From positions 415,756 through 479,755 of the forward strand of contig NZ_JAINVV010000009.1 of assembly GCF_019880585.1 (NCBI RefSeq): a DNA stretch of 64,000 nt, written 5' to 3'. This document shows, in pieces, positions 15,459 to 23,210 of this stretch (position 1 is its first letter; each line of letters opens with the position of its first letter). A program made the position numbers and the translations under genes. Origin of the DNA: Sphingomonas colocasiae. GTDB taxonomy: Bacteria; Pseudomonadota; Alphaproteobacteria; Sphingomonadales; Sphingomonadaceae. Below the pieces are notes generated by a model. It searched no databases. It saw only the letters and a list, made by a program, of their open reading frames with translations, and was not told the DNA's origin.

Positions 15459-17861
15459 TCAGGCCTGGCGCGACTGTGCCCGCCGCTCCGCCGTCCAGGC
15501 CGGATCGGAAAGAACGGACCCCGCGAACTGACCGATCGGGCGGGGTTCGCTGATCAGATAGCCCTGGACCTGCGTGCAGCCCTGCTGCCGCAACTGATCG
15601 AGCTGCTCCTCGGTCTCCACGCCTTCCGCGACCACCTCGAGATTGAGGCCGCGCCCCAGCGAGATGATCGCCTCGACGATCGAGCGGGCCTGGCCGTTGT
15701 GAAGCATGTCGGCGATGAACGACCGGTCGATCTTCACCTTGTCGAACGGGAATTGCCGGAAATAGCTCAGGCTCGAATAGCCCGTTCCGAAATCGTCCAT
15801 CGCGATCTGCACGCCGGTTTCGCGCAGGCGGCTGAGGATCGCAATGCCGCGTTCGGCATCCTGCACGAATACGCCTTCGGTGATCTCGAGCTCCAGCCGC
15901 TTGGGCGGCAGCCCGGCATCGGCCAGCGCGCGCGCCACGGTTTCGCAGATGTCGGCATAGGCGAATTGCGCGGGCGACAGGTTCACCGACAATTTGAGCG
16001 GCGGATCCCAGCGCGCCGCATCGGTGCAGGCCTTGCGCAGCACCCATTCGCCAAGTTCGATGATGAGGCCGCTATCCTCGGCGATCGGGATGAAATCGTC
16101 GGGCATCATCAGGCCGCGCTCGGGATGATTCCAGCGGACCAGCGCCTCGAAGCCCTCGACGCGTCCCGCTTCGATGCCGACCAGCGGCTGATAGTCGATA
16201 TGCAGGCTGTCCTCGGCGATCGCCCGGCGCAAATCGGCCTCCAGCGCGGCCCGGTCCCTGGCCATGGCGTCCATCGCCGGTTCGAAGAAGCGGAATATGC
16301 CGCGTCCGTCGGCCTTGGCGCGATAGAGCGCCAGATCGGCATGGCGAAGCGCCACATCCGCCTCGGTCGCGTCGCCGGGGATCATCGCGATCCCCAGGCT
16401 GGCGGAGATGCGCAGCATCTGGTTGCCGATCGTGACGGGGCGATTGAGCCGAGCAAGGATCCGGCGCGCGATCGAGGCCGCGTCCATGTCGAGCTCGCGC
16501 ATCCGGCACATCATCGCGAACTCGTCGCCGCCAAGCCGCGCGGGCAGCATCCCGGTGGTCGAAACCTGCTTGAGCTCGTTGGCGACATGGCGCAGCAGTT
16601 CGTCGCCCACCGAATGGCCGTAGAGATCGTTGATCGACTTGAACCGGTCGAGGTCGAAGCAGAACACCGCGATCTCGTCGCCGGGGCCGCGCGTGGCGGC
16701 CGCTTCGGCGACGCGGGTGTTGAACAGCGAACGGTTGGCGATGCCGGTCAGCGGATCGTGATAGGCAAGGTGGTGGATGCGCTGTTCGGCTTCCTTGCGC
16801 GCGCGGATGTCAGTGACCACGAGCACGGTATGCGGCCTGCCGCGCCATGCGATCGGCCGCGCCGTCACCTCGACGTCGATCATGTCGCCATCGCCTGCGC
16901 GCAGGATCATCTCGCGGGTCTGGCCTGATTCGATCAACTGCGTCAGCGACTGGCTGTCGGCCAGGGCGGGCAGGGTGACGGCGAGCGGCGCAACGGCGGC
17001 ATGCGGCCAGCCGGCCAGCGTGCGGAGCGCCGCGTTGACGTCGACGATCCGGCTGCCCTCGATCACGGCCAGTCCCTCGATCGCGGCATTGGCGAAATCG
17101 GTGACGCGTTGCTGTTCGGCGATGCGGCGCAACGCCAGGCGGTGGTCGAACCACAGATACATGCCGCCGACCAGGATCAGCATGAAGGCGCCGGCGCCGA
17201 CGAGGATCGCCAGCGTGTCCGAACGGATGGCGTCTGCGGGCATGGCGATGCGCGGATCGGGCAGGATGCTCGCCGCCGCCATCGCGATGAAGTGAAGGCC
17301 GCAAATGGCGAGCGCGAACAGCAGGGCGGCGGTGGCGACCGATCCGCGCCGAAGCCGCCGGTGCGCGATCAGCGCGGCCCAGGCGAGCGCCGCGCCCGCG
17401 GCGAGCGAGGCGAACACCAGTTGCCCGTCCCACAGCACATGGCCCTGCACGCGCAGCGCCGCCATGCCGAGATAATGCATGGTCGCGATTCCGGCCGCGA
17501 GCACGAGCGCGGGCAGCGGCGACAGCGACCGTCGCCGCGTGCGCAGCTCCAGCCACCAGGCGAGGCCGCTCATCGCCACGGCGGCGGCGATCGACAGCAA
17601 TGTCAGCGGAACATCGTAGCCCACCGGCAATTGGGGTTCGTACGCGATCATCGCGATGAAGTGGGTGGACCAGATGCCGAGGCCGCTGGCGAGGCCCGCC
17701 AGCGCGATCCATTGCGGCCGCTGTTCGCGCCGAAGCGCCGATGCCCGCCGCGCGACGAGCACCGCGAGAACCGAGGCGAGGATACAGATGATGCCCGCCA
17801 GCAGGACCAGCCGGTGATCGTGCTGCTCCGCGATACAGGCATAGACTTTGAGCAACTTCAC
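15459..17861 (-). CDS. MHYT-GGDEF-EAL cyclic-di-GMP enzyme
   Basis: This is an 800-residue membrane signalling protein. Residues 1-240 form the MHYT domain with seven helices and motifs such as THFIAMIAY, ATMHYLGMAA and GLHFIAMAAA, which in other bacteria are proposed to sense diatomic gases through copper. A PAS-like segment (LPALADSQSLTQL...DIRARKEAEQR) leads into a GGDEF domain with an intact GGDEF motif (ARLGGDEFAM) and an EAL domain with EGFEALVRW. Both diguanylate cyclase and phosphodiesterase signatures appear intact, so the net activity cannot be told from sequence. It is monocistronic. Confidence 0.93.
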   Translation of the reverse strand: MKLLKVYACIAEQHDHRLVLLAGIICILASVLAVLVARRASALRREQRPQWIALAGLASGLGIWSTHFIAMIAYEPQLPVGYDVPLTLLSIAAAVAMSGLAWWLELRTRRRSLSPLPALVLAAGIATMHYLGMAALRVQGHVLWDGQLVFASLAAGAALAWAALIAHRRLRRGSVATAALLFALAICGLHFIAMAAASILPDPRIAMPADAIRSDTLAILVGAGAFMLILVGGMYLWFDHRLALRRIAEQQRVTDFANAAIEGLAVIEGSRIVDVNAALRTLAGWPHAAVAPLAVTLPALADSQSLTQLIESGQTREMILRAGDGDMIDVEVTARPIAWRGRPHTVLVVTDIRARKEAEQRIHHLAYHDPLTGIANRSLFNTRVAEAAATRGPGDEIAVFCFDLDRFKSINDLYGHSVGDELLRHVANELKQVSTTGMLPARLGGDEFAMMCRMRELDMDAASIARRILARLNRPVTIGNQMLRISASLGIAMIPGDATEADVALRHADLALYRAKADGRGIFRFFEPAMDAMARDRAALEADLRRAIAEDSLHIDYQPLVGIEAGRVEGFEALVRWNHPERGLMMPDDFIPIAEDSGLIIELGEWVLRKACTDAARWDPPLKLSVNLSPAQFAYADICETVARALADAGLPPKRLELEITEGVFVQDAERGIAILSRLRETGVQIAMDDFGTGYSSLSYFRQFPFDKVKIDRSFIADMLHNGQARSIVEAIISLGRGLNLEVVAEGVETEEQLDQLRQQGCTQVQGYLISEPRPIGQFAGSVLSDPAWTAERRAQSRQA

Positions 17862-17974
17862 TCCCCCGAAGGCGACTGTATCGACCGCGCTTAGCGGGGC
17901 GAGAGTTAAGGAAGCGACAATCGAGCAAGCCGCTTCAAAGGCGCGCGGTTTGCGCGTAGGTTGACCTGCCTACC

Positions 17975-18009
17975 GAGGCGATCCGGTTCGGATTGGACCG
18001 GATCGCCTC
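17975..18009. other. Perfect 13-bp hairpin in the peroxiredoxin leader
   Basis: GAGGCGATCCGGT and ACCGGATCGCCTC form a perfect 13-bp stem with a 9-nt loop, 83 bp before the peroxiredoxin ATG. No T-run follows immediately. It may be a leader structure, an attenuator or a bidirectional stop for the c-di-GMP gene region. Confidence 0.6.
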
Positions 18010-18091
18010 TGGATGTCTTTTGTCGTCGTTGTTCCCGGGCCGGCAGATGAGTCCATCTGTCTCGGAACCACTCTGGAGAAGGTGCCGTTCC

Positions 18092-18631
18092 ATGAAGACG
18101 CTTCGCTACGCCATCGCCGCCGCCTCGCTGCTTGCGCTGACGCCCGTCCAGGCGGCGCTCGCGCCCGGCGCCAAGGCGCCCGATTTCACGACACAGGCCT
18201 CTCTGGCGGGCAAGCCGTTCAGCTTCACCCTGTCGCGCGCGCTGAAGAAGGGGCCGGTCGTACTCTATTTCTATCCCAAGGCGTTCACCAAGGGCTGCAC
18301 GATCGAGGCGAACATGTTCGCGGAGGCGACCCCCGATTTCGCCAAGGCGGGTGCCACGGTGATCGGCGTTTCGGCCGACGAGATCGGCGTGCTCAACGAA
18401 TTCTCGCGCAAGGAATGCCGCGACAAATTCGCGGTGGCTTCAGCGACTCCCGCGATGATCAAGGCCTATGACGTCGTCTTCGCCAAGTCGCCCAACCTGT
18501 CCGACCGCACATCCTATGTGATCGCGCCCAACGGCAAGATCATCTATGTCCATTCCGAGCTCAATCCCGCCGATCATGTGAAGAACACCCTCGCCGCCGT
18601 CCGCGACTGGCGCGCCAAGCACAGGGGCTGA
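18092..18631 (+). CDS. Exported BCP-type peroxiredoxin
   Basis: This 179-residue protein starts with a signal peptide (MKTLRYAIAAASLLALTPVQAALA). The thioredoxin-fold peroxiredoxin core contains PVVLYFYPKAFTKGCTIEA, with the peroxidatic cysteine in the TxxC position, and a second cysteine in RKECRDKF. BCP/PrxQ proteins reduce hydroperoxides using thioredoxin; the signal sequence suggests a periplasmic role, which is less common. Overlapping upstream reading frame extensions lack the signal peptide at their start. The gene stands alone behind a long perfect hairpin. Confidence 0.85.
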   Translation: MKTLRYAIAAASLLALTPVQAALAPGAKAPDFTTQASLAGKPFSFTLSRALKKGPVVLYFYPKAFTKGCTIEANMFAEATPDFAKAGATVIGVSADEIGVLNEFSRKECRDKFAVASATPAMIKAYDVVFAKSPNLSDRTSYVIAPNGKIIYVHSELNPADHVKNTLAAVRDWRAKHRG

Positions 18632-18825
18632 CACGAGCGAAGCCGTTCTGGCCAATTCGGATCAGGCCGGAGCGAGAATGGTACCGCCCGAGAACCGGCG
18701 CGCAGCGTACTTCAGTATGTAAGCACCGGAAGCGCGGGGCGGTGCCGTTCGCACCCTCCCAAGCCCTTCCAGCGATGCTGCGCATCGCCGGAACCTTGGG
18801 CTGCTCTGCCCAGCCTCACCCGAAT
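18632..18825. other. Intergenic region, structured, no gene seen
   Basis: About 190 bp between the convergent peroxiredoxin and GFA genes. It contains a small hairpin (CGATGC-TGC-GCATCG) and the stretch around 18700 typical of repeated intergenic DNA. No convincing reading frame or RNA gene was found. Confidence 0.5.
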
Positions 18826-19173
18826 TTAGAAGCTGCGGCCGTCGATTTGGGTGATCTTCACCGCACTCAGATCGATTCCCTCGATGCAGCGCAGATTGAC
18901 CGCCGCCATCTCCGAGCCGTCAGGCCCGGTGCCCTCGGCGAAGGGCGCGCAGCCGCAGGTGCCGCAGAAATGATGCGCGATGCTGTGCTTGTTGAAGCGA
19001 TAGGTGTGGAGTTCGCCGTCGACGGGATCGAGCGTCAGCACGCCGCGCGGCACGAAGGCGAGCAGATAGCCCTTTCGCGAACAGTGCGAGCAATTGCACT
19101 CCATCGCCTCGTCGAGCGGCGCATCGACATCGAACGCGACATTTCCGCAGTGACAGCTTCCACGCTTCGCCAT
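18826..19173 (-). CDS. GFA family (glutathione-dependent formaldehyde-activating-like) protein
   Basis: This 115-residue zinc protein has CHCGNVAFDVD near the N-terminus, CNCSHCSRKG (three cysteines) and the C-terminal CGTCGCAPFAEGT, matching the cysteine pattern of the GFA/CENP-V fold (PF04828). Original GFA was reported to accelerate the reaction of formaldehyde with glutathione, but most paralogues are unassigned. A GAAC-N7-GAAC box lies about 50 bp upstream of its start, so SOS control is possible. Downstream is the intergenic gap to the peroxiredoxin gene. Confidence 0.88.
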   Translation of the reverse strand: MAKRGSCHCGNVAFDVDAPLDEAMECNCSHCSRKGYLLAFVPRGVLTLDPVDGELHTYRFNKHSIAHHFCGTCGCAPFAEGTGPDGSEMAAVNLRCIEGIDLSAVKITQIDGRSF

Positions 19174-19223
19174 GGTCCACCTCCAGCTTTGTCGTCCTTA
19201 GCCCGGATGGTGATCGTCGTAAA

Positions 19224-19238
19224 GAACAAATATAGAAC
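19224..19238. promoter_or_regulatory. LexA-type box (GAAC-N7-GAAC), upstream of the GFA gene
   Basis: GAAC at 19224-19227 and 19235-19238 with a 7-bp AT-rich spacer (AAATATA). This is the alphaproteobacterial LexA operator pattern. It lies between the gamma-glutamylcyclotransferase stop (19241) and the GFA start (19173), so it would control the GFA gene. Confidence 0.6.
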
Positions 19239-19240
19239 AT

Positions 19241-19636
19241 TCAGGCCGGCGCGCGCAGGAAGTCGCCATCGCCGATGTGGTTCGCCTCGTCGACCGGCCA
19301 GGCATAGACATAAGCCCAGGCCGTGCGGGATCGCCCCCGATGGCATATGTCGATACGGACACGCTGATATTCGTGCGGGGCGTCGTCGTCGGGGCCGCAC
19401 CCTTCATAGATGTCGAGCTCGGCGAGCAGGGCGCCTGGATCAGCGGCCTCGAACACCGCGCCTTGGACGACGTCATCCCCGGTATCGGCCACGAAGCCGG
19501 GATAATGCGAGATGCGGTACAGCCGACCCGTCGCCGTGGCGGGGCCAAGCCAGCGGCCATGACCGATCATCCGCGCTTCCGCCGATCCGCCCGGCCGCAA
19601 CGTGCCATAGACGAAGATCAGCGCGTCGTCGGCCAT
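19241..19636 (-). CDS. Gamma-glutamylcyclotransferase family protein
   Basis: This 131-residue protein has the BtrG/YtfP-like fold (PF06094). Key motifs are FVYGTLRPGG at the N-terminus, ATATGRLYRISHYPGFV in the middle with the phosphate-binding-like loop, and VFEAADPGALLAELDIYEGCG, which contains the glutamate that serves as general base in characterised members. It may act on gamma-glutamyl or related cyclic amides, although many YtfP-like proteins remain unassigned. The gene stops 4 bp from an ABM-type gene and 5 bp from a LexA-type box. Confidence 0.85.
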   Translation of the reverse strand: MADDALIFVYGTLRPGGSAEARMIGHGRWLGPATATGRLYRISHYPGFVADTGDDVVQGAVFEAADPGALLAELDIYEGCGPDDDAPHEYQRVRIDICHRGRSRTAWAYVYAWPVDEANHIGDGDFLRAPA

Positions 19637-19640
19637 GCGG

Positions 19641-19970
19641 TCATCCGCCCGGCGTATCGACGATCAGGTCGTCGGTCACCGTCATGGTCAGGATCGGCGC
19701 GTGGCCCGGCGGCGTTTCGGCGACGGCATCGATGAACATCGCGCGCGCCTCCGCATCATCATAGACCATCTTCACGTCCATCGCCGCCTGCCAGGTCGCT
19801 TCGTCGGGCCACATCGCATAGCCGACGAAGCGGCCGTCGCGTTCCTCGTGCAGCCGCGATCCATGGCTTCCATAGATGCGGGTGATCGCGCGCGTGCCGC
19901 GCCGCCATGCTTCGCGGAACTGGTCTTCCTTGCCGGGATGGACGCGCCACCAATAGACGGCGACGAACAT
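19641..19970 (-). CDS. Antibiotic biosynthesis monooxygenase-like (ABM) small protein
   Basis: This 109-residue protein starts with MFVAVYWWRVHPGKEDQFREAWRRGTRAI, a hallmark of the ferredoxin-like ABM/dimeric alpha-beta barrel fold, and continues with YGSHGSRLHEERDGRFVGYAMWPDEATW. Members are either small monooxygenases of aromatic or quinone metabolites or haem-degrading enzymes; the active residues are not obvious here. The reading frame extends further upstream, but the ATG at 19970 overlaps the DUF72 stop in a TGATG arrangement, so it is preferred. Confidence 0.75.
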   Translation of the reverse strand: MFVAVYWWRVHPGKEDQFREAWRRGTRAITRIYGSHGSRLHEERDGRFVGYAMWPDEATWQAAMDVKMVYDDAEARAMFIDAVAETPPGHAPILTMTVTDDLIVDTPGG

Positions 19971-20719
19971 CAGTCCAGTCGCGCCGTCAGCGCTTCCGCG
20001 GCGGCGGGCGCGCGGACCTTGGCGCCGTTGATCATGAAGACGAAGGTATCGCGGCCGCCCTTCGCCCATCCCTTCGCGCGCTTCGCCCAATCGTCGAGCG
20101 CGGCGGCGGAATAGCCGGTCTCGATCTCCTCCTCGGCGCTTTGCAGCCGCGCATAGGCGAAGTCGGCGGTGGCTTCGTCGATGGTGGGATAACCCGCCTT
20201 GTCGGCGAAAACGATCGCGGCGCCGGTATCGCGCGCGAGCGCGACGAACGCCGCGTCCTCGAAGCTCTCATGCCGCACTTCCAGCGCATGGCGCAGCGCC
20301 ACGCCGTCCACCTTTTCCGGCAGCAATTTCAGGAAGGCGCCGAAATCCTCGCGGTCGAACTTCTTGGTGGGCATGAACTGCCACAGGATCGGGCCAAGCT
20401 TGTCGCCAAGCGCCGCGAGCCCCTGATTGACGAACCTGCCGACCGACTCGCCGGCATCGGCCAGCACCTTCCGATTGGTGCAGAAGCGCGAGGCCTTGAC
20501 CGTGAAGATGAAATCCTGCGGGGCCGCATCGGCCCATTTGCGGAAGCTCTCGGGCTTGAAGCTGCTGTAATAGGTGCCGTTGATCTCGATCGCCCCCATG
20601 CGCGAGGCGGCATGCTCCAGTTCGCGCGCATGCGGCAGCTTGTCGGGATAGAATGTGCCGCGCCATGGCTCATAGGTCCATCCACCGATGCCAACCCTGA
20701 TGCGTCCGGCGCTCATCAT
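19970..20719 (-). CDS. DUF72 domain-containing protein
   Basis: This 249-residue protein starts IRVGIGGWTYEPWRGTFYPDKLP, the standard beginning of DUF72 (PF01904), a TIM-barrel family of unknown function. The ALGDKLGPILWQFMPTKKFD and LRHALEVRHESFED segments match the internal motif around the proposed active site. The start is preceded by an AAGGAG ribosome-binding site. Its 3' end overlaps the ABM gene by one base (TGATG). Confidence 0.88.
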   Translation of the reverse strand: MMSAGRIRVGIGGWTYEPWRGTFYPDKLPHARELEHAASRMGAIEINGTYYSSFKPESFRKWADAAPQDFIFTVKASRFCTNRKVLADAGESVGRFVNQGLAALGDKLGPILWQFMPTKKFDREDFGAFLKLLPEKVDGVALRHALEVRHESFEDAAFVALARDTGAAIVFADKAGYPTIDEATADFAYARLQSAEEEIETGYSAAALDDWAKRAKGWAKGGRDTFVFMINGAKVRAPAAAEALTARLD

Positions 20720-20733
20720 TCCGTCTCCTTCAT

Positions 20734-21237
20734 TCAGCCCTGCACGGCGCAGCTCACCGTCCAGATCGGCGACACATTACCCTGCAACAGCATGTCCCAG
20801 GTCACGCCCTGGGGGCCGCGCTTGCCGCTCGCATCGGTCCAGCGGGCGCCGCGCTTCGGCACGGTGATCGCATCCGACCAGACCGTCGGGATCAGGCCCG
20901 AACGGCTGGCGTCGCCAAGCGAGAAACCGAAGGCGACCTTCATTTCCACCGGCCTGACGCGCAGGTCGTTCTCCAGCCCGATCCGCGCGGTCCAGCGCCC
21001 GTCGCTTGAAAAGCGCACCCAGCTTCCCTCCGGCGCGCCGCCGACCATGCGCGTGCGTTGCGACTGGCCGAAGGGATGCGTGGCGTTGAGCGCCCAGGTG
21101 ACGCTCTTGACCTTGCCCTGCTTGTTCACCGTCCGCGCCAGTTCCCTGGCGTCGATCGTATAGGTGGCGCCGCACGCCGTCGCCGTTCCCATGGTCGCCT
21201 GGGTCAGCACCAGGGCGCCCAATATGCGTGCGATCAT
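20734..21237 (-). CDS. Exported hypothetical protein
   Basis: This 167-residue protein begins with a signal peptide (MIARILGALVLTQATMGTATA) followed by a mature beta-rich domain. Cysteines at position ~22 (AC-GATYTIDA) and near the end (VSCAVQG) might form a disulfide. Segments such as GSWVRFSSDGRWTARIG suggest a small substrate- or ligand-binding domain, but no family was recognised. ATG at 21237 with AAAGGGTGG upstream is preferred to the TTG 15 bp before it. It is divergent from the endonuclease III-like gene, and a LexA-type box lies about 88 bp upstream. Confidence 0.7.
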   Translation of the reverse strand: MIARILGALVLTQATMGTATACGATYTIDARELARTVNKQGKVKSVTWALNATHPFGQSQRTRMVGGAPEGSWVRFSSDGRWTARIGLENDLRVRPVEMKVAFGFSLGDASRSGLIPTVWSDAITVPKRGARWTDASGKRGPQGVTWDMLLQGNVSPIWTVSCAVQG

Positions 21238-21324
21238 TCCACCCTTTCGCAAGTCTCATCTCCCGATACGCGAAGGGGCATGCTCTTAGAGCGATTCCCG
21301 GTCGGAGGAAATCATCTGGCATAT

Positions 21325-21339
21325 GTTCCTGTTTTGTTC
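21325..21339. promoter_or_regulatory. LexA-type box (GTTC-N7-GTTC)
   Basis: GTTC at 21325-21328 and 21336-21339 with spacer CTGTTTT. It lies 12 bp before the ATG of the endonuclease III-like glycosylase and 88 bp upstream of the divergent exported protein. The position near the translation start would let a repressor block transcription of the DNA-repair gene. Confidence 0.7.
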
Positions 21340-21351
21340 AATGTTCATCCC

Positions 21352-22029
21352 ATGCAGGCGCGATTCGATTCCGCCATTTCCGATCTGGGCCGCTGGCGGG
21401 GGATGCTCGCACCGCTGCTGGCGGATCTCCGTTTGCGTCCGCCGCGCCGTCCGATGAGCGAACTGATCAAGGCGATGATCAGTGGACGGACGCTCGATGC
21501 CGACTCGCAGGCCGCCTATGATGCCATCGTGTGCCGGTTCGTCTCGATACGGCAGTTGGCGTGCGCCGCACCCGACGAGATCGAGGCCGTGATCGCCCGG
21601 GTGAACTACGCGCCGATCAAGGCGGAGTGGATGGCACGCACGCTGCGGATCATCGGTCGCGACAGGCCGGATTATCGGCTTGAATTCTTGGGTGGCGTGC
21701 CGCTCGCCGAGGCTCTCGTCTATCTTGAGCAACTGCCCGGCATCCGGCGCAAGGTGGCGGCATCTGTGCTCAACGCCAGTACGCTGCGCCGCTCCGTCTT
21801 CATCGTCGATACGCATGTGCGCCGCGTGCTGCGGCGCCTTCGCTATGTCCGGCGCAACGCCGACTATTGCGAGGCGAGCGAAGCGGTCACCGCCGATCTG
21901 CGTGACTGGTCGGGCGAGGATCTGCTGCTGCTCCATATCGCGATGAAGCGGCTCGGCCAACGCCACTGCCATGAACGCGCGCCCGATTGCCGGGCATGCC
22001 CGTTGCGGCGGGAGTGTCCGGGCGCGTGA
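21352..22029 (+). CDS. Endonuclease III-like HhH-GPD DNA glycosylase
   Basis: This 225-residue protein belongs to the HhH-GPD superfamily. It carries the helix-hairpin-helix (LEQLPGIRRKVAASVLNAS), the catalytic aspartate region (VFIVDTHVRRVLRRL), and four cysteines for a [4Fe-4S] cluster in the spacing C-x6-C-x2-C-x5-C (CHERAPDC.AC.LRREC). Nth proteins usually have a lysine in the hairpin; here that position is not obviously lysine, so it could be a monofunctional glycosylase. The reading frame is open far upstream, but ATG at 21352 just after a LexA-type box is the likely start. Confidence 0.85.
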   Translation: MQARFDSAISDLGRWRGMLAPLLADLRLRPPRRPMSELIKAMISGRTLDADSQAAYDAIVCRFVSIRQLACAAPDEIEAVIARVNYAPIKAEWMARTLRIIGRDRPDYRLEFLGGVPLAEALVYLEQLPGIRRKVAASVLNASTLRRSVFIVDTHVRRVLRRLRYVRRNADYCEASEAVTADLRDWSGEDLLLLHIAMKRLGQRHCHERAPDCRACPLRRECPGA

Positions 22030-22035
22030 AAGGGC

Positions 22036-22566
22036 TCAGGCCGCTTTCTGCGTACAGGCCGTCAATGGCCAACTGCCGTGAACGATATGCCGGGTCTCGC
22101 CATGCAGGCTTTCGACCAGGCACAGCCGGTCGGCGGTCCAGCTTATCGGATCGATCGACCGTGCGGGCATCGGCCGGCCATTATAGCCAAGCGTGATATG
22201 CGGCCGGAAATGCGACCAGAGCGCCGGGTGCAGGCCGATCGCGGTTGCGATCCGTATCTGCAGCGTATCGAAACCGCGCAGGCGCTCGCTCGGCTTCAGC
22301 AGCGCCGATCTGGGGCCGCCGATGACGGTATCGAACACCAGGCCGCAAGACGGCAGCGTCAGATCCGCCAGCGCTTCGACGATCAGTGCGATCACGCCGC
22401 GCGGCGTCTCGTCATATCCGCCGGCGGTGCCGATCGTGACATGGAGCCTGTCCTCGCGCACGGGCGTTCCAACCAGTGTCGGCGAACACCATTGCGCGAT
22501 TTCGCGCCGGATCTCGGCCGGCGGCGGCAGGAAGAAATACATATGATGACGGCGCTGCCGATTCAT
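22036..22566 (-). CDS. 2'-5' RNA ligase / cyclic phosphodiesterase family protein
   Basis: This 176-residue protein belongs to the 2H phosphoesterase superfamily. The two HxT motifs are LHVTIG in the first half and RPHITLGYNGRP in the second, and the layout of two repeats fits the LigT/ThpR group (PF13563). E. coli ThpR hydrolyses 2',3'-cyclic nucleotides and in vitro ligates tRNA halves. It is convergent with the endonuclease III-like gene and divergent from a VOC gene, and a GAAC-N7-GAAC box lies 113 bp upstream. Confidence 0.85.
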   Translation of the reverse strand: MNRQRRHHMYFFLPPPAEIRREIAQWCSPTLVGTPVREDRLHVTIGTAGGYDETPRGVIALIVEALADLTLPSCGLVFDTVIGGPRSALLKPSERLRGFDTLQIRIATAIGLHPALWSHFRPHITLGYNGRPMPARSIDPISWTADRLCLVESLHGETRHIVHGSWPLTACTQKAA

Positions 22567-22678
22567 TGCGAACCCCCTGAAAAAGATTTCAGGCCGGGCT
22601 GGTTCGCCCGGCGAATCGACGAATCGACATGGTATTCGCCGTCCGCGTCCGGCGAGTCGGACGCGGTTTGCCCTTATA

Positions 22679-22693
22679 GAACATATATGGAAC
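22679..22693. promoter_or_regulatory. LexA-type box (GAAC-N7-GAAC)
   Basis: GAAC at 22679-22682 and 22690-22693 with AT-rich spacer ATATATG. It lies in the divergent promoter region between the 2'-5' RNA ligase-like gene and the VOC gene, 27 bp before the VOC start. Confidence 0.65.
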
Positions 22694-22719
22694 ATTTAAA
22701 GCGTAAACGGAGTGGAGCC

Positions 22720-23148
22720 ATGACCATGATCGCCCGGGGTGCATTCCATCATATCGACCTGAATGTGAGCGACCTTGCGGCCTCGCGCCGCGTCTACGGC
22801 CCGGTGCTGGAATATCTGGGCTATCGGATGGTGAAGGACGAGCCCGACGGATGCGAATGGGATCTTGCCGAGGCGGGGCGCGGGGCCGCGCTTGGGCTCA
22901 AGGCCTGCGATCCGGCGCTGCGCGATCATGTCCATCGCCGCTATGCGCCCGGGCTTCATCATCTCGCCTGGCGTGCGAACAGCCGCGACGATGTCGATGC
23001 CGTGCATCGGCTGCTGGTCGATCACGGCATAACGATACTCGATCCGCCGGCGCATTATCCCGAATATTGGGGCGATTATTATGCGGTGTTCTTCGAGGAT
23101 CCGGACGGGATGAAGCTGGAGGTCGTCCATGCGCCGGGATGGATCTGA
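22720..23148 (+). CDS. VOC family protein (glyoxalase fold)
   Basis: This 142-residue protein is a VOC-fold (vicinal oxygen chelate) domain. It retains likely metal ligands in FHHIDLNVSDL (His at the N-terminal beta-strand), LHHLAWRAN (His) and GMKLEVVHAP (Glu), so it could bind a metal and act as an enzyme. This distinguishes it from the three VOC-like proteins in the 30-39 kb cluster, which have lost these ligands. It is preceded by a LexA-type box. Confidence 0.85.
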   Translation: MTMIARGAFHHIDLNVSDLAASRRVYGPVLEYLGYRMVKDEPDGCEWDLAEAGRGAALGLKACDPALRDHVHRRYAPGLHHLAWRANSRDDVDAVHRLLVDHGITILDPPAHYPEYWGDYYAVFFEDPDGMKLEVVHAPGWI

Positions 23149-23210
23149 ACCGGCTGGCCCTGCCGCGGAAGCTGGTCTAGCATCCTGCTGAAATCGCGTG
23201 GAGTAGGGCG

